The notes beneath the pieces are model-generated. The model did no database searches. It was not told the origin of the DNA and worked only from the letters and a program-made list of their open reading frames with translations. Below are positions 37,616 to 48,877 of a stretch of DNA of 64,000 bases, piece after piece; position 1 is the first letter of the stretch, and each line of letters begins with the position of its first letter. The position numbers and the translations under genes were made by a program. The stretch is from Pseudomonas fluorescens (lineage in GTDB: Bacteria > Pseudomonadota > Gammaproteobacteria > Pseudomonadales > Pseudomonadaceae). The stretch spans positions 4,510,326 to 4,574,325 of the forward strand of contig NZ_OZ024668.1 of the NCBI RefSeq assembly GCF_902497775.2, given 5' to 3'.

Positions 37616-38134
37616 TCAGAGCGGCATGCGGTAATGCAGCGAGTAACTTTCCACCCCATCGTTGGGCGTTTTCAGCCCGGCGTTGGAATAGTGGATCGCG
37701 CGCACGCCAACTTCATGTCCGCCAGCGAAGCGCAGACCAAAGCCGATACGGTCTTCGAACTGGAAAGAAGAGCCCAGCTTGCTGCTCTCGACTTCGGTAC
37801 TGGAGAACGCGGCGACACCAATTCCGGCTTCGATATAAGGTTTGACCGACTCACCGGCGAACTCGTAAACGAACACCGGCGCAAATGACAGGCTGTGGTT
37901 ACTTGCTGTCTCGTCGCCATCCCAAAAGGTGTAGGCACCATCCCAATAGCCGGTGATACGGCCTACGCTGGTTTGCCACCAGCTAGCATCCCAGTTCGAT
38001 TGCAGACCGAGGCGATAGGTCATGGTCGAGTCGCCGGTCTGCCCGACCGAGAACGACACGTCCGCCGCTTGAGTTGTAAAAGATTGCCCCAGGGTTACGG
38101 CTGCAAGCGCAGCCAAGCAAAGCAGTTTCTTCAT
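37616..38134 (-). CDS. pagL: Lipid A 3-O-deacylase PagL
   Basis: A 172-residue outer-membrane beta-barrel with a signal peptide ending near TTQAA. The active-site segment AIHYSNAGLKTPNDGVE near residue 145 contains the catalytic His and Ser (HxSNAG) and the downstream Glu, all intact. It removes the 3-O acyl chain from lipid A, modulating LPS recognition. AGGA lies eight bases before ATG 38134; an upstream frame extension is unlikely. Position next to murI matches P. aeruginosa pagL (PA4661). Confidence 0.93.
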   Translation of the reverse strand: MKKLLCLAALAAVTLGQSFTTQAADVSFSVGQTGDSTMTYRLGLQSNWDASWWQTSVGRITGYWDGAYTFWDGDETASNHSLSFAPVFVYEFAGESVKPYIEAGIGVAAFSSTEVESSKLGSSFQFEDRIGFGLRFAGGHEVGVRAIHYSNAGLKTPNDGVESYSLHYRMPL

Positions 38135-38249
38135 GAGAAACGTCCTTTTTCCTAATGCTGTTGTTGGTTTTTCTGTCTCACCAGACAATAAATAGAAATC
38201 GACAGCGTTGCGTTAGTTCAGTCAATGTTGAGTGCTTTTCACACTTTTT

Positions 38250-39050
38250 TCACATTGGGAAGCTTCGCACACTGTCAGACTTATTCCACAACATTGGAAG
38301 GATGTTTCGCAAATGTTCGGGGCTGGCACTGGTCCAGAATTGCGCATCACGCGCCGGCCCGGCGGCCAGAAGTTCACGCTCACCCAGCAAGCGCTGCAAC
38401 TGCCGGGCGACCGCAGCGCCGGTATCGATGATGGCTACCGAGGCCGGGATCATTTGCGCCAGCAAAGGCTTGAGGAAGGGGTAATGGGTGCAGCCCAGGA
38501 TCAGGGTGTCGCAACCAGCATCGAGCAAGGGGGTTACATAGCCTTGCAGCATCTCGCGCACTACCGGGCTGTTCAGGTCGCCCGCCTCGATACACTCCAC
38601 CAGGCCCGGGCAGGGCTGGGTGACGACGCGCACGTCATTGGCAAAGCGATCGAGCAAGGCGACGAATTTGGCGCTCTGCAAGGTACCGGTGGTGGCCAGC
38701 ACTCCGACGACACCGCTGCGGGTTGCCGCCGCGGCGGGTTTTACCGCCGGCTCCATCCCTACTATCGGCCAGCGCGGATACTGTTCGCGCAAATCAGCCA
38801 CCGCCGCCACTGTCGCAGTATTACAGGCCAGGACCATGGCCTTGGCGCCTTGTGCACGGAAGAACTCGGCGACCATCCGGCAGCGCTGACGGATGAACTC
38901 CGGCGACTTCTCGCCATAGGGAATGTACCCGCAGTCGCCGACGTACAGCAGCGACTCGTTGGGCAGCAGGCGCTGGATCTCGGCCAGCACCGACAGGCCG
39001 CCGACTCCGGAATCGAAAACGCCGACCGGCGCCGCCGCAACGTCAGCCAT
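38250..39050 (-). CDS. murI: Glutamate racemase
   Basis: A 266-residue racemase supplying D-glutamate for peptidoglycan. The catalytic cysteines are in [10 protein letters not shown] near residue 74 and LGCTHYPFL near 185; the N-terminus [14 protein letters not shown] is the substrate loop. The ATG at 39050 overlaps the moeB stop by 8 bp; the frame upstream lies inside moeB. It is the last gene of the hemA-prfA-prmC-moeB-murI operon. Confidence 0.94.
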   Translation of the reverse strand: MADVAAAPVGVFDSGVGGLSVLAEIQRLLPNESLLYVGDCGYIPYGEKSPEFIRQRCRMVAEFFRAQGAKAMVLACNTATVAAVADLREQYPRWPIVGMEPAVKPAAAATRSGVVGVLATTGTLQSAKFVALLDRFANDVRVVTQPCPGLVECIEAGDLNSPVVREMLQGYVTPLLDAGCDTLILGCTHYPFLKPLLAQMIPASVAIIDTGAAVARQLQRLLGERELLAAGPARDAQFWTSASPEHLRNILPMLWNKSDSVRSFPM

Positions 39051-39798
39051 GATGCTTGCCACACACGCTGCAGCCCGGGTCACGCTTGACCCGCAGCTCA
39101 CGGAAGCGACTACCGAGGGCATCGATCAGCAGCAAGCGCCCTACCAGCGGCTCACCGAAACCGGCCAGCAGCTTCAGCGCCTCAAGTGCTTGCAGGCTGC
39201 CGACCAGCCCGACCAGCGGGCCGAGGACACCGGCTTCGCTGCAGGTCAGCTCGGCTTCGCTGCCATGCCCGTATAGGCAGTGATAGCAGGGGCTATGCGC
39301 AAGACGCGGGTCGAACACCGACAACTGCCCTTCCAGGCGAATGGCCGCGCCGCTGACCAGCGGCTTGCCGTGGGCGACACAGGCAGCATTGACCGCTTCG
39401 CGGGTGGCGAAGTTGTCCGAGCAATCCAGCACCAGGTCCACGGCCTTGACCGCTTCGGCCAGGGAGTCTTCATCGAGGGCACTGCGATGGGCCTGCAGGG
39501 TGATTTCAGGGTTGATCGCCGTGAGGCGGGCAATCGCCGAATCGACCTTGCTCAGGCCTACCGAGGCACTGTCGTGCAATACCTGGCGCTGCAGGTTGGT
39601 GACGTCCACCGTGTCGAAATCGGCCAGGTGCAGCTCGCCGACACCGGCCGCTGCCAGGTACAGCGCCACTGGCGAACCGAGGCCACCGAGACCGACGATC
39701 AACGCCCGGCTGTTTTTCAGGCGTAGCTGACCGTCGATGTCCACCTGCGCCAGGAGGATCTGCCGGCTGTAGCGCAACAGCTCCTGGTCGGTCAGCAC
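39043..39798 (-). CDS. moeB: Molybdopterin-synthase adenylyltransferase-like protein (MoeB/HesA/ThiF)
   Basis: A 251-residue E1-like enzyme that adenylates the C-terminus of a sulfur-carrier protein. The nucleotide loop [18 protein letters not shown] is near residue 33, the conserved DxxxxxNLQRQ segment near 60, and zinc Cys pairs CYHC (about 170) and CSVCG at the C-terminus. It starts with GTG overlapping the prmC stop by 7 bp. MoeB or ThiF function cannot be separated from sequence alone; MoeB is the usual call at this locus. Confidence 0.88.
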   Translation of the reverse strand: MLTDQELLRYSRQILLAQVDIDGQLRLKNSRALIVGLGGLGSPVALYLAAAGVGELHLADFDTVDVTNLQRQVLHDSASVGLSKVDSAIARLTAINPEITLQAHRSALDEDSLAEAVKAVDLVLDCSDNFATREAVNAACVAHGKPLVSGAAIRLEGQLSVFDPRLAHSPCYHCLYGHGSEAELTCSEAGVLGPLVGLVGSLQALEALKLLAGFGEPLVGRLLLIDALGSRFRELRVKRDPGCSVCGKHHG

Positions 39799-40622
39799 GA
39801 CAGCCGTCCCAGGGTGATGCGCTCGTGGCCGTTGAGGTCGAGGCGGCTTTCGATCTGCTCGAAATCATGTTTGGCCAGCAGCTCGCGCACGGCGGCGGCC
39901 TGGTCATAACCGTGCTCGAGCAGCAGCCAGCCAGCGGGCAGCAGGTGCTCCGGCGACTGGCTGACGATGCTGCGCAGATCGTCCAGCCCGTCTGCGCCGG
40001 AGACCAGCGCACTGCTTGGCTCAAAGCGCACATCACCAGCCACCAGGTGCGGGTCGGCGGCAGCAATGTACGGCGGGTTGCTGATGATCAGCTCAAAGCG
40101 CTCGCCGGCCAGGGCATCGAACCAGTGGCTGCTGCGCACTGTGACATTGTTCAGTTGCAGGCGCTGGCGGTTGCGCTCGGCCAAAGCCACGGCTTCGAGC
40201 ACGCGGTCGACGGCGGTGACCTGCCACAGCGGACGTTCACTGGCCAGGGCCAGGGCAATCGCGCCGGTGCCGGTGCCCAGGTCGAGCAACTTGACGGCGC
40301 TGGCCGGCAGCAACCGCAGGGCGGTTTCGACCAGCAGTTCGGTTTCTGGCCGCGGGATCAAGGTATGCGGGGCCACCTCCAGGTCGAGGTTCCAGAACCC
40401 CTGCTGCCCCAGAATGTAGGCCACCGGCTCGCCGGCGCGGCGGCGTTGCAGGTAGTCGGCAAAGGTCAGCGCCGCTTCGCTGGTGACAATACGCTCCGGC
40501 CAGGTGTGCAGGTAGCTGCGCGACTTGCCGATGGCCGCAGCCAACAGCAGTTCGATATCCAGACGCGCCGTCGGCGAATCTGGCAGCTGCGCACCGCGGA
40601 GCAAGCTGGCAATAATCGTCAT
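39792..40622 (-). CDS. prmC: Release factor glutamine N5-methyltransferase
   Basis: A 276-residue enzyme that methylates the Gln of the GGQ motif in release factors RF1 and RF2. The SAM motif LLDLGTGTGAIALAL is near residue 112 and the catalytic NPPYIAA near 182. The ATG directly abuts the stop of prfA, whose product is its substrate. Confidence 0.95.
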   Translation of the reverse strand: MTIIASLLRGAQLPDSPTARLDIELLLAAAIGKSRSYLHTWPERIVTSEAALTFADYLQRRRAGEPVAYILGQQGFWNLDLEVAPHTLIPRPETELLVETALRLLPASAVKLLDLGTGTGAIALALASERPLWQVTAVDRVLEAVALAERNRQRLQLNNVTVRSSHWFDALAGERFELIISNPPYIAAADPHLVAGDVRFEPSSALVSGADGLDDLRSIVSQSPEHLLPAGWLLLEHGYDQAAAVRELLAKHDFEQIESRLDLNGHERITLGRLSC

Positions 40623-41705
40623 TTACTCACCCAGTGCAGCCAGTTGATCCGCCTGGTACTCGGCCAGCAACGGCTCGATTACCGCGTCCACCCCACCGGC
40701 CAGAACGTCATCCAGGGAATACAGGGTCAGGTTGATACGGTGATCGGTCACCCGCCCCTGTGGATAGTTGTAGGTACGAATTCGTTCGGAACGATCACCC
40801 GAGCCAACCAGCAGCTTGCGCTCGCTGGCCATGGCATTCTGCGCCGCGCTGGTCTGGATGTCGTTGAGCTTGGCCGACAGCCAGGACATCGCCCGGGCCC
40901 GGTTCTTGTGCTGGGAACGTTCTTCCTGGCACTCGACGACGATGCCCGTGGGCAAGTGGGTGATGCGGATCGCCGAGTCAGTCTTGTTGATGTGCTGACC
41001 ACCGGCACCGGAGGCGCGGTAGGTGTCGACACGCAAGTCCGCCGGGTTGATCTCGATCGCCACCTGCTCATCAGGCTCCGGCAGCACCGCCACGGTGCAG
41101 GCCGAGGTGTGGATACGGCCCTGGGACTCGGTCTCGGGCACACGCTGGACGCGGTGGGCGCCGGACTCGAACTTCAGCTTGCTGTAAACGCTGTCGCCTT
41201 CGACCCGAGCAATGATTTCCTTGTAGCCGCCGTGCTCGCCTTCGTTCTCCGAGAGAATCTCCAGGCGCCAGCCGCGTTTCTCAGCGTAACGCGAATACAT
41301 GCGGAACAGGTCGCCGGAGAAGATCGCCGCTTCATCACCGCCGGTACCGGCGCGGATTTCCAGGAACACGTTGCGCCCGTCGTTGGGATCCTTGGGCAGC
41401 AGCATACGCTGCAGCTGGTTTTCCAGCAGCGCCAGTTGCTCCTTGGCTTCGCGCACTTCGTCCACCGCCATTTCGCGCAGGTCCGGGTCGCTGTCCTTGA
41501 GCAACGCCTGGGCACCGGCCAGGTCATCCTGGACCTTGCGCCACTGCGCGTAGGCAACGGCTACCGGCTCGACTTCGGCATATTCACGGGAATAGGCGCG
41601 AAAGCGAGTCTGGTCGCAAATGACCTCGGCATCGCCCAGCAGGGCGGTCAGTTCCTCGAAACGGTCCTGGAGCGTGTCCAGTTTATTGAGCAGCGACGCT
41701 TTCAT
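40623..41705 (-). CDS. prfA: Peptide chain release factor 1
   Basis: A 360-residue factor recognising UAA and UAG. The GGQ motif is in [15 protein letters not shown] near residue 235, and the stop-codon recognition loop is in the preceding domain. The start ATG overlaps the hemA stop (ATGA), and the stop abuts prmC. Confidence 0.96.
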   Translation of the reverse strand: MKASLLNKLDTLQDRFEELTALLGDAEVICDQTRFRAYSREYAEVEPVAVAYAQWRKVQDDLAGAQALLKDSDPDLREMAVDEVREAKEQLALLENQLQRMLLPKDPNDGRNVFLEIRAGTGGDEAAIFSGDLFRMYSRYAEKRGWRLEILSENEGEHGGYKEIIARVEGDSVYSKLKFESGAHRVQRVPETESQGRIHTSACTVAVLPEPDEQVAIEINPADLRVDTYRASGAGGQHINKTDSAIRITHLPTGIVVECQEERSQHKNRARAMSWLSAKLNDIQTSAAQNAMASERKLLVGSGDRSERIRTYNYPQGRVTDHRINLTLYSLDDVLAGGVDAVIEPLLAEYQADQLAALGE

Positions 41706-42979
41706 TGCGGGGTTTTATCCGTCGAACCCTCGGAGAGGGCAAAGAGTTCCTGGGCCATGGCCAGCGCATCGAGGCGGCCTTCGGCAGAGAGCTTTTTCAG
41801 CTGCACGCTGGGCGCATGCAGCAGTTTGTTGGTCAAGCCACGGGCCAGTTGCACCAGCACGTCGTCGGCACTGGCGCCATTGGCCAGCAGGCGCTGGGCC
41901 TTTTGCAGCTCTTCGTCGCGCAAGCGTTCGCTCTGCTGACGGTAAGCCTTGAGTACATCCACCGCCGCCAGCTCGCGCAGGCGCAGCATGAAATCTTCGG
42001 CGCCCACCGAAACCAGTTCTTCGGCGGCCTGGGCAGCGCCCTGGCGGCTCTTGAGGTTCTCGGCGACCACTTCGTGCAGGTCATCGACGGTGTACAGGTA
42101 CACGTCATCGAGCTCGCCAACCTGCGGTTCTATATCCCTCGGCACAGCGATGTCGACCATGAAGATCGGCTTGTGCCGGCGCTGTTTCAGGGCGCTTTCC
42201 ACCGCGCCCTTGCCGAGGATCGGCAACTGGCTGGCGGTGGAACTGATGACGATATCGCTGTTGACCAGCTCCTGGGGAATGTCGGCCAGCAGCACCGCAT
42301 GGGCGCCGAACTGTTCGGCCAGGGTGCTGGCGCGCTCCAGGGTCCGGTTGGCGACGACGATGCGCCGCACGCCCTGCTCGTGCAGGTGACGGGCCACCAG
42401 GGTAATGGTTTCACCGGCGCCGATCAGCAGCGCCTGGCTGCGGCCCAGGTCACTGAAGATCTGCTTGGCCAGGCTCACGGCGGCAAAGGCCACCGACACC
42501 GGGTTTTCACCGATGGCGGTATCGGTACGCACCTGCTTGGCGGCGCTGAAGGTGGCCTGGAACAGGCGCCCGAGCAGCGGGCCGATGGTGCCGGCTTCGC
42601 GGGCCACGGCGTAGGCCGATTTCATCTGCCCGAGGATCTGCGGCTCACCCAGCACCAGCGAGTCGAGGCCCGAGGCCACCCGCATCATGTGCCGCACGGC
42701 ATCGTGATCTTCATGGATGTAGGCACTGGCGCGCAGTTCATCCAGGCTCAGCTGATGATATTCGGCCAGCCAGCGCAGGATGCTCTCTGCAGCCAGGTGG
42801 TCCTGCTCTATATAAAGCTCGCTGCGGTTGCAGGTCGAAAGGATCGCGGCTTCGCGGCTGGCGGTCAGTCGGCAGAGCTGCTGCAAGGCGTCCACCAACT
42901 GCTCAGGGGTAAACGCCACGCGCTCGCGTACGTCTACCGAGGCAGTCTTATGGTTGATACCGAGGGCAAGAAAGGCCAT
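41702..42979 (-). CDS. hemA: Glutamyl-tRNA reductase
   Basis: A 425-residue enzyme reducing Glu-tRNA to glutamate-1-semialdehyde, the first step of tetrapyrrole synthesis. The catalytic Cys is in [11 protein letters not shown] near residue 50; the NADPH domain contains [17 protein letters not shown] near 188. It heads the hemA-prfA-prmC-moeB-murI run. No strong ribosome site is seen. It is divergent from the TPR lipoprotein gene. Confidence 0.96.
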   Translation of the reverse strand: MAFLALGINHKTASVDVRERVAFTPEQLVDALQQLCRLTASREAAILSTCNRSELYIEQDHLAAESILRWLAEYHQLSLDELRASAYIHEDHDAVRHMMRVASGLDSLVLGEPQILGQMKSAYAVAREAGTIGPLLGRLFQATFSAAKQVRTDTAIGENPVSVAFAAVSLAKQIFSDLGRSQALLIGAGETITLVARHLHEQGVRRIVVANRTLERASTLAEQFGAHAVLLADIPQELVNSDIVISSTASQLPILGKGAVESALKQRRHKPIFMVDIAVPRDIEPQVGELDDVYLYTVDDLHEVVAENLKSRQGAAQAAEELVSVGAEDFMLRLRELAAVDVLKAYRQQSERLRDEELQKAQRLLANGASADDVLVQLARGLTNKLLHAPSVQLKKLSAEGRLDALAMAQELFALSEGSTDKTPQ

Positions 42980-43155
42980 GCAAGGTCGCTGATTGTGACG
43001 AGAAGCCGATAATTGTCCTACTTCGCAGAGCGCAGAACAACCACCGCTCGCTATTGTCTCTATAGTCTACCCCTACCGAGACCTTCGCTTATGGGTTTGC
43101 CCCGGCGCTTGTGTCATGATGATCCGACCGCTGGTAAGCCGCCCAAATCCCGATT

Positions 43156-44880
43156 ATGAATAGATCCTACGCGTTGCTCCTTGCCCTTGCCTTGCTCCAG
43201 GGCTGTCAGACCCTGGCCCCGGATTCACCGGATGCCAAGGCGCCTGCAGATGCCGCCCCGGTGCAACCGGCCAAGCCTATCGTCTACGGGTCGTTCAGCC
43301 AGGACACCGTGTACAGCCTGCTGAGCGCAGAACTTGCCGGCCAGCGCGATCGCTTCGATATCGCCCTGGACAACTATGTCAGCCAGGCGATCAAGACCCA
43401 GGACCCGGGCATTTCCGAGCGCGCCTACCGCATCGCCGAATACCTCGGCGCCGACCAGGCCGCGCTGGACACCTCGCTGATCTGGGCGAAAAACGATCCG
43501 GACAACCTCGACGCCCAGCGCGCCGCTGCCATACAGCTGGCCCGTGGCGGTCGCTATGACGAGTCGATGGCGTTCATGGAGAAAGTCCTCCAGGGCCAGG
43601 GCGACACGCACTTCGATTTCCTCGCCCTGTCGGCGCTCGAAACCGACCCGGACACCCGCGCCGGTTTGCAAAACAGCTTCGACCGCTTGCTGGTGAAATA
43701 CCCCGACAACGGTCAACTGGTGTTCGGCAAGGCCCTGCTGCTGCAACAGGACGGCAAGGCCCAGGCCGCCCTCGACCTGCTCGAAGCGCACCCGCCCGAG
43801 GCTGGCGAGATTGCCCCGGTGTTGCTGCGCGCCCGCCTGCTGCAAGGCCTGGACCGCGGCAAGGAAGCCCTGCCGTTGCTGCAAAAAACCATTCGCCAGT
43901 ACCCCGACGACAAGCGCCTGCGCCTGACCTACGCGCGCATGCTGGTTGAGCAAGATCGCCTGGCCGATGCCAAGGCCGAGTTCGTCAGCCTGGTCCAGCA
44001 GTACCCGGATGACGACGAGCTGCGTTACTCGCTGGCCCTGGTCAGCCTGGAAACCAAGGACTGGGACGAAGGCGCCGGCTACCTCGAAGAGCTGATCGCC
44101 CGCGACAGCCATGTCGATGCCGCGCACCTGAACCTGGGCCGCATCCACGAGGAGCGCAACGACCCCGAAAGCGCCCTGAACGAATATGCCCTGGTCGGCC
44201 CCGGCACCGACTACCTGCCGGCGCAGCTGCGCCAGGCCGATATCCTTATCGCCAATGGCCGCAGCAGCGAAGCTTCGCGGCGCTTGGCCGCAGCCCGTGA
44301 CGCCCAGCCCGACTACGCCATCCAGTTGTACCTGATCGAAGCCGAAGCCTTGGGCAGCAATGACAAGAATGCCCAAGCCGAGCAGGTGCTGCAGCAAGCG
44401 ATCAAGCAATACCCGGACGACCTGAACCTGCTGTACACCCGCGCCATGCTGGCGGAAAAACGCAACGACCTGGCACAGATGGAAAAAGACCTGCGCAGCA
44501 TCATCAGCCGCGAGCCGGAAAACGCCATGGCCCTCAACGCCCTGGGCTACACCCTGGCCGACCGCACCAGCCGTTACGCTGAAGCCAAGACCCTGATCGA
44601 CAAGGCACACCAGATCACCCCGGACGATCCGGCGGTGCTCGACAGCCTCGGCTGGGTCAACTACCGCATGGGCAACCTCGATGAAGCCGAACGCCTGCTG
44701 CGCCAGGCCCTCGAACGCTTCCCCGACCACGAAGTCGCCGCCCACCTGGGTGAAGTGCTCTGGGCCAACGGCAAGCGCCGCGAAGCCCGCCAAGTCTGGG
44801 CCAAAGGCTTCGAAGCCCAGCCCGACAGCCCTATCCTGCGCAAGACCGTCCTGCGCCTGACCGGATCCGAGACTCTATAA
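43156..44880 (+). CDS. TPR-repeat lipoprotein
   Basis: A 574-residue protein with a lipoprotein signal ([10 protein letters not shown], Cys near 16) followed by an array of tetratricopeptide repeats to about 560, for example the [24 protein letters not shown] repeat near 500. It is outer-membrane anchored, with a probable scaffold role. It is first in a conserved run with lolB and ispE; lolB starts 4 bp after its stop. Matches PA4667 by position. Confidence 0.88.
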   Translation: MNRSYALLLALALLQGCQTLAPDSPDAKAPADAAPVQPAKPIVYGSFSQDTVYSLLSAELAGQRDRFDIALDNYVSQAIKTQDPGISERAYRIAEYLGADQAALDTSLIWAKNDPDNLDAQRAAAIQLARGGRYDESMAFMEKVLQGQGDTHFDFLALSALETDPDTRAGLQNSFDRLLVKYPDNGQLVFGKALLLQQDGKAQAALDLLEAHPPEAGEIAPVLLRARLLQGLDRGKEALPLLQKTIRQYPDDKRLRLTYARMLVEQDRLADAKAEFVSLVQQYPDDDELRYSLALVSLETKDWDEGAGYLEELIARDSHVDAAHLNLGRIHEERNDPESALNEYALVGPGTDYLPAQLRQADILIANGRSSEASRRLAAARDAQPDYAIQLYLIEAEALGSNDKNAQAEQVLQQAIKQYPDDLNLLYTRAMLAEKRNDLAQMEKDLRSIISREPENAMALNALGYTLADRTSRYAEAKTLIDKAHQITPDDPAVLDSLGWVNYRMGNLDEAERLLRQALERFPDHEVAAHLGEVLWANGKRREARQVWAKGFEAQPDSPILRKTVLRLTGSETL

Positions 44881-44884
44881 GCCT

Positions 44885-45502
44885 ATGTTTTTGCGCCACT
44901 GCATCACCTTCTGCCTGATCGCCCTGCTTGCCGGCTGTGCCGGCTTCGGCTCCCGCGAGGCCCTGCGGGGCGAAGGGAGCCCCCAACTGTGGCGCGAGCA
45001 CAAGCAACAACTGAGCACCCTCGATGGCTGGCAGATCAACGGCAAGGTCGGTATCCGCGCGCCGAAAGACTCCGGCAGCGGCACGCTGTTCTGGCTGCAA
45101 CGCCAGGATTACTACGACATCCGCCTGTCCGGCCCGCTGGGTCGGGGCGCCGCACGCCTGACCGGGCGCCCCGGCGGCGTCACCCTCGAAGTCGCCAACC
45201 AGGGTCGCTTCGAGGCGCAAAGCCCGGAAGCCCTGCTCGAAGAACAACTGGGCTGGGAGCTGCCGGTTTCGCACCTGGTCTGGTGGATTCGCGGCCTGCC
45301 CGCCCCCGACAGCAAGAGCCAGCTGACCCTCGATGGCGACAGCCGCCTGGCCAGCCTCAAGCAGGATGGCTGGGACGTGCAGTACCTGAGCTACGCTGAA
45401 CAGAACGGCTACTGGCTGCCCGAACGCATCAAGCTGCACGGGCAAAACCTCGACGTGACCCTGGTGGTCAAGGACTGGCAACCTCGGCGACTGGGCCACT
45501 GA
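44885..45502 (+). CDS. lolB: Outer-membrane lipoprotein receptor LolB
   Basis: A 205-residue lipoprotein (lipobox IALLAGC, Cys near 18) that receives lipoproteins from LolA and inserts them in the outer membrane. Conserved segments are [15 protein letters not shown] and [20 protein letters not shown]. It lies between the TPR lipoprotein and ispE genes with 3-4 bp gaps, a fixed arrangement in Pseudomonas. Confidence 0.94.
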   Translation: MFLRHCITFCLIALLAGCAGFGSREALRGEGSPQLWREHKQQLSTLDGWQINGKVGIRAPKDSGSGTLFWLQRQDYYDIRLSGPLGRGAARLTGRPGGVTLEVANQGRFEAQSPEALLEEQLGWELPVSHLVWWIRGLPAPDSKSQLTLDGDSRLASLKQDGWDVQYLSYAEQNGYWLPERIKLHGQNLDVTLVVKDWQPRRLGH

Positions 45503-45505
45503 TCT

Positions 45506-46357
45506 ATGAACACTGCAACCCTGACCCTGCCGGCACCGGCCAAGCTCAACCTGATGCTGCACATTCTGGGTCGCCGCCCTGACGGCTACCATGAGCTGGA
45601 AACCCTGTTCCAGTTTCTCGACCACGCCGACGAACTGTCCTTCGCCCTGCGCGAAGACGGTGAAGTTCGCCTGCTCAGCGAGATCGACAACATTCCCCAT
45701 GACAACAACCTGATCGTCAAGGCCGCGCGCAAGCTCAAGGCCCTGACCGGCTGCAGCCAGGGCGTGGATATCTGGCTGAAAAAGATCCTGCCCATGGGCG
45801 GCGGCATTGGCGGTGGCAGCTCCGACGCCGCCACCACCCTGCTCGGTCTCAACCATTTGTGGCAACTGGGCTTGAGCGAAGACCAACTGGCCGAACTGGG
45901 TCTGAGCCTGGGCGCCGACGTGCCGGTTTTCGTGCGCGGCCATGCGGCGTTCGCCGAGGGCGTGGGCGAGAAGCTGACCCCGGTCGACCCCGAAGAGCCC
46001 TGGTACGTTGTGCTGGTCCCGCAAGTATTTGTTAGCACAGCAGAAATTTTTTCAGATCCGCTGTTGACACGTGATTCCTTGCCCCTTAAGATGCGCCCCG
46101 TTCCCAAGGGAAACAGTCGAAATGACTGCCAACCGGTGGTAGAGCAGCGTTACCCAGAGGTACGCAAATCGTTGAATTTGTTAAACGAATTCACTGACGC
46201 TCGGCTTACCGGCACTGGAAGTTGTGTGTTTGGGGCCTTCCCAAACAAAGCTGAAGCTGATAAAGTTTTGGCCCTTCTTGCAGAGACCCAAACAGGGTTT
46301 GTAGCTAAGGGAAGCAACGTTTCGATGTTGCATCGCAAGCTGCAGAGTCTGCTCTAG
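45506..46357 (+). CDS. ispE: 4-diphosphocytidyl-2-C-methyl-D-erythritol kinase
   Basis: A 283-residue GHMP kinase of the MEP isoprenoid pathway. The N-terminus [24 protein letters not shown] is diagnostic, the ATP loop [17 protein letters not shown] is near residue 95 and [10 protein letters not shown] near 240. It ends 34 bp before tRNA-Gln. The last third (about 46020 onward) is visibly richer in A and T than the start. Confidence 0.95.
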   Translation: MNTATLTLPAPAKLNLMLHILGRRPDGYHELETLFQFLDHADELSFALREDGEVRLLSEIDNIPHDNNLIVKAARKLKALTGCSQGVDIWLKKILPMGGGIGGGSSDAATTLLGLNHLWQLGLSEDQLAELGLSLGADVPVFVRGHAAFAEGVGEKLTPVDPEEPWYVVLVPQVFVSTAEIFSDPLLTRDSLPLKMRPVPKGNSRNDCQPVVEQRYPEVRKSLNLLNEFTDARLTGTGSCVFGAFPNKAEADKVLALLAETQTGFVAKGSNVSMLHRKLQSLL

Positions 46358-46391
46358 GAATCGAGTACCAGGTACTCGCAGCAACAGATAC

Positions 46392-46466
46392 AGGGGCGTC
46401 GCCAAGCGGTAAGGCAGCAGGTTTTGATCCTGCCATGCGTTGGTTCGAATCCAGCCGCCCCTGCCA
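46392..46466 (+). tRNA. tRNA-Gln (anticodon TTG)
   Basis: A full cloverleaf: acceptor arms AGGGGCG and CGCCCCT, D-arm with CCAAGCGGTAAGG, anticodon stem CAGG-TTTTGAT-CCTG with TTG in the loop, T-loop GGTTCGAATCC, and an encoded CCA at 46464-46466. It lies between ispE and prs, as in other Pseudomonas. Confidence 0.96.
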
Positions 46467-46514
46467 TTTTCCTTATACTCATCCAGGTATACCCTCAGCC
46501 TTCAGGTACTGCGC

Positions 46515-47456
46515 GTGTCCAAGATGATGGTCTTTACGGGGAACGCTAACCCCGATCTGGCTCGGCGTGTCGTACGTCAGCTGCATATCCCACTGGGTGA
46601 TGTTTCTGTCGGAAAGTTCTCCGACGGCGAAATCAGCACTGAGATTAATGAAAATGTTCGTGGTAAGGACGTTTTCATCATTCAGCCGACTTGCGCGCCA
46701 ACCAACGATAATCTGATGGAACTGGTAGTGATGGCCGATGCCTTCCGCCGCTCCTCAGCTTCCCGAATCACTGCCGTGATTCCTTACTTCGGATATGCCC
46801 GCCAGGATCGCCGTCCGCGTTCGGCGCGTGTAGCTATCAGCGCCAAAGTCGTCGCTGACATGCTCACCGTCGTAGGTATCGACCGTGTTCTCACCGTCGA
46901 CCTGCACGCTGACCAGATCCAGGGTTTCTTCGATATTCCGGTAGATAACATCTACGGCTCCCCCGTTCTGGTGGATGACATCGAAGACCAGCGTTTCGAG
47001 AACCTCATGATCGTGTCCCCGGACATCGGCGGCGTCGTGCGTGCACGTGCTGTTGCCAAGTCCCTGGGCGTTGATCTGGGTATCATCGACAAACGCCGTG
47101 AAAAGGCCAATCACTCCGAAGTGATGCATATCATTGGCGACGTCGAAGGACGTACCTGTATTCTCGTCGACGACATGGTCGACACCGCCGGCACCCTGTG
47201 CCACGCGGCCAAAGCCCTGAAAGAACACGGCGCTGCCAAGGTTTACGCCTACTGCACGCACCCTGTCCTGTCGGGTCGGGCGATCGAGAATATCGAGAAC
47301 TCCGTGCTGGACGCACTGGTGGTGACCAACACCATCCCGCTGTCCGCTGCAGCACAAGCCTGTGACCGTATCCGTCAACTGGATATCGCACCGGTTGTTG
47401 CCGAGGCGGTTCGCCGCATCAGCAATGAAGAATCGATCAGCGCGATGTTCCGCTGA
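46515..47456 (+). CDS. prs: Ribose-phosphate pyrophosphokinase
   Basis: A 313-residue enzyme making PRPP from ribose-5-phosphate and ATP. It has [13 protein letters not shown] at the N-terminus, the catalytic flexible loop [17 protein letters not shown] near 98 and the PRPP loop [14 protein letters not shown] near 215. I choose the GTG at 46515 (MSKMMVF), which gives the standard family length; an ATG three codons in is the alternative. A strong terminator follows. Confidence 0.95.
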   Translation: MSKMMVFTGNANPDLARRVVRQLHIPLGDVSVGKFSDGEISTEINENVRGKDVFIIQPTCAPTNDNLMELVVMADAFRRSSASRITAVIPYFGYARQDRRPRSARVAISAKVVADMLTVVGIDRVLTVDLHADQIQGFFDIPVDNIYGSPVLVDDIEDQRFENLMIVSPDIGGVVRARAVAKSLGVDLGIIDKRREKANHSEVMHIIGDVEGRTCILVDDMVDTAGTLCHAAKALKEHGAAKVYAYCTHPVLSGRAIENIENSVLDALVVTNTIPLSAAAQACDRIRQLDIAPVVAEAVRRISNEESISAMFR

Positions 47457-47490
47457 GGGTTTTACCCTCGCGAATCTCTCGTTGACGAAA

Positions 47491-47533
47491 AGCGCCCCGC
47501 CCCAACACTGGTTGTTGGGGCGGGGCTTTTTTG
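47491..47533 (+). terminator. Rho-independent terminator of prs
   Basis: A GC-rich stem (GCCCCGCCCCAAC and complement) with a short loop, followed by TTTTTT. Confidence 0.93.
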
Positions 47534-47594
47534 CCCACCCCGTTTGGCGCTGGTCGCAAACGCCTGCGGGAGATGGCTATTTTGGAGATACAAA

Positions 47595-48194
47595 ATGACT
47601 GATTTCACTCTGAACGCCCAAGCGCGTACCGACCTGGGGAAAGGTGCGAGCCGCCGCCTGCGTCGTCTCGCCGCCCAGATCCCTGCCGTTGTTTACGGTG
47701 GTGACAAAGAAGCTCAATCCCTGACCATCGTGGCCAAGGAAATCGCCAAGCTGTTCGAAAACGAAGCTGCTTATAGCCACGTTATCGAACTGAACATCGA
47801 CGGCAAGAAAGAAAACGTCGTTGTTAAAGCGATGCAGCGTCACCCAGCCAAGCAATTCATCCTGCACGCTGACTTCGTCCGCGTTGTTGCTGGCCAGAAA
47901 CTGACCGCCAAAGTACCAGTGCACTTCATCAACGAAGAAGCTCCGGTCAAGAAAGGCGGCGAGATCTCCCACGTTGTCAACGAGATCGAAGTTTCCTGCG
48001 AAGCCAAAGACCTGCCTGAGTTCATCGAAGTCGACCTGGCCAACGCCGAAGTCGGCGCGATCGTCCACCTGTCGGACCTCAAAGCTCCGAAAGGCGTTGA
48101 GTTCGTCGCTCTGGCTCACGGTAACGACCTGGCTGTTGCCAACGTTCACGCTCCGCGTGTTGCGCCTGAAGCTGCAGAAGGCGCTGCCGAGTAA
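47595..48194 (+). CDS. rplY: 50S ribosomal protein L25/Ctc
   Basis: A 199-residue long-form L25 with the N-terminal 5S-rRNA-binding domain ([28 protein letters not shown]) and a C-terminal TL5/Ctc beta domain. GGAG lies seven bases before the ATG. It is followed by pth, a common pairing. Confidence 0.95.
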   Translation: MTDFTLNAQARTDLGKGASRRLRRLAAQIPAVVYGGDKEAQSLTIVAKEIAKLFENEAAYSHVIELNIDGKKENVVVKAMQRHPAKQFILHADFVRVVAGQKLTAKVPVHFINEEAPVKKGGEISHVVNEIEVSCEAKDLPEFIEVDLANAEVGAIVHLSDLKAPKGVEFVALAHGNDLAVANVHAPRVAPEAAEGAAE

Positions 48195-48271
48195 TCTACT
48201 CAGCACGCCGGCGTTGACCGGGTTACAGTGCCCAGCGCTGTAACCCACAACTCCAAGGAAGAGCCCCTGAC

Positions 48272-48856
48272 GTGACCGCCATCCAACTGATCGTCGGCCT
48301 GGGAAACCCCGGCCCCGAATACGAACAGACCCGGCATAACGCAGGGGCTCTTTTCGTAGAACGCATTGCCAGCGCCCAGCGCGTCAACCTGACCGCCGAC
48401 CGCAAGTATTTCGGCCTGACGGCTAAATTCAGCCATCAGGGCAACGACGTTCGTCTGCTGATTCCGACCACCTACATGAACCGCAGCGGCCAAGCCGTTG
48501 CTGCACTGGCGAATTTTTTCCGCATCCCGCCAGATGCCATCCTGGTGGCCCACGACGAACTCGACCTGCCTCCCGGCGTCGCCAAGCTCAAGAAGGGCGG
48601 CGGCCACGGCGGGCACAACGGGCTGCGCGACATCATCGCCCAGCTCGGCAACCAGAATGACTTTCACCGTCTGCGGCTTGGCATCGGCCACCCGGGTGAC
48701 AGCAGCAGGGTCTCCGGTTTCGTCCTCGGCAAGGCGCCACGCGCCGAGCAGGAGAAGCTGGACGCCAGTATCGATTTTGCCCTCGGCGTGCTGCCGGACA
48801 TCCTCGCCGGCGACTGGACGCGTGCGATGAGAGAGCTGCACAGCCAAAAGGCCTGA
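48272..48856 (+). CDS. pth: Peptidyl-tRNA hydrolase
   Basis: A 194-residue enzyme recycling stalled peptidyl-tRNA. It has [20 protein letters not shown] with the catalytic His at about residue 22, [15 protein letters not shown] near 65 and [13 protein letters not shown] near 110. The start is GTG with AAGGAAGAG upstream. It lies between rplY and ychF. Confidence 0.96.
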   Translation: MTAIQLIVGLGNPGPEYEQTRHNAGALFVERIASAQRVNLTADRKYFGLTAKFSHQGNDVRLLIPTTYMNRSGQAVAALANFFRIPPDAILVAHDELDLPPGVAKLKKGGGHGGHNGLRDIIAQLGNQNDFHRLRLGIGHPGDSSRVSGFVLGKAPRAEQEKLDASIDFALGVLPDILAGDWTRAMRELHSQKA

Positions 48857-48877
48857 CTCCACGAAGAGGGATTCACC

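Noticed and set aside
39825-41939. 704-codon plus-strand frame
   Set aside because: Runs opposite prmC, prfA and hemA, all of which are unmistakable.
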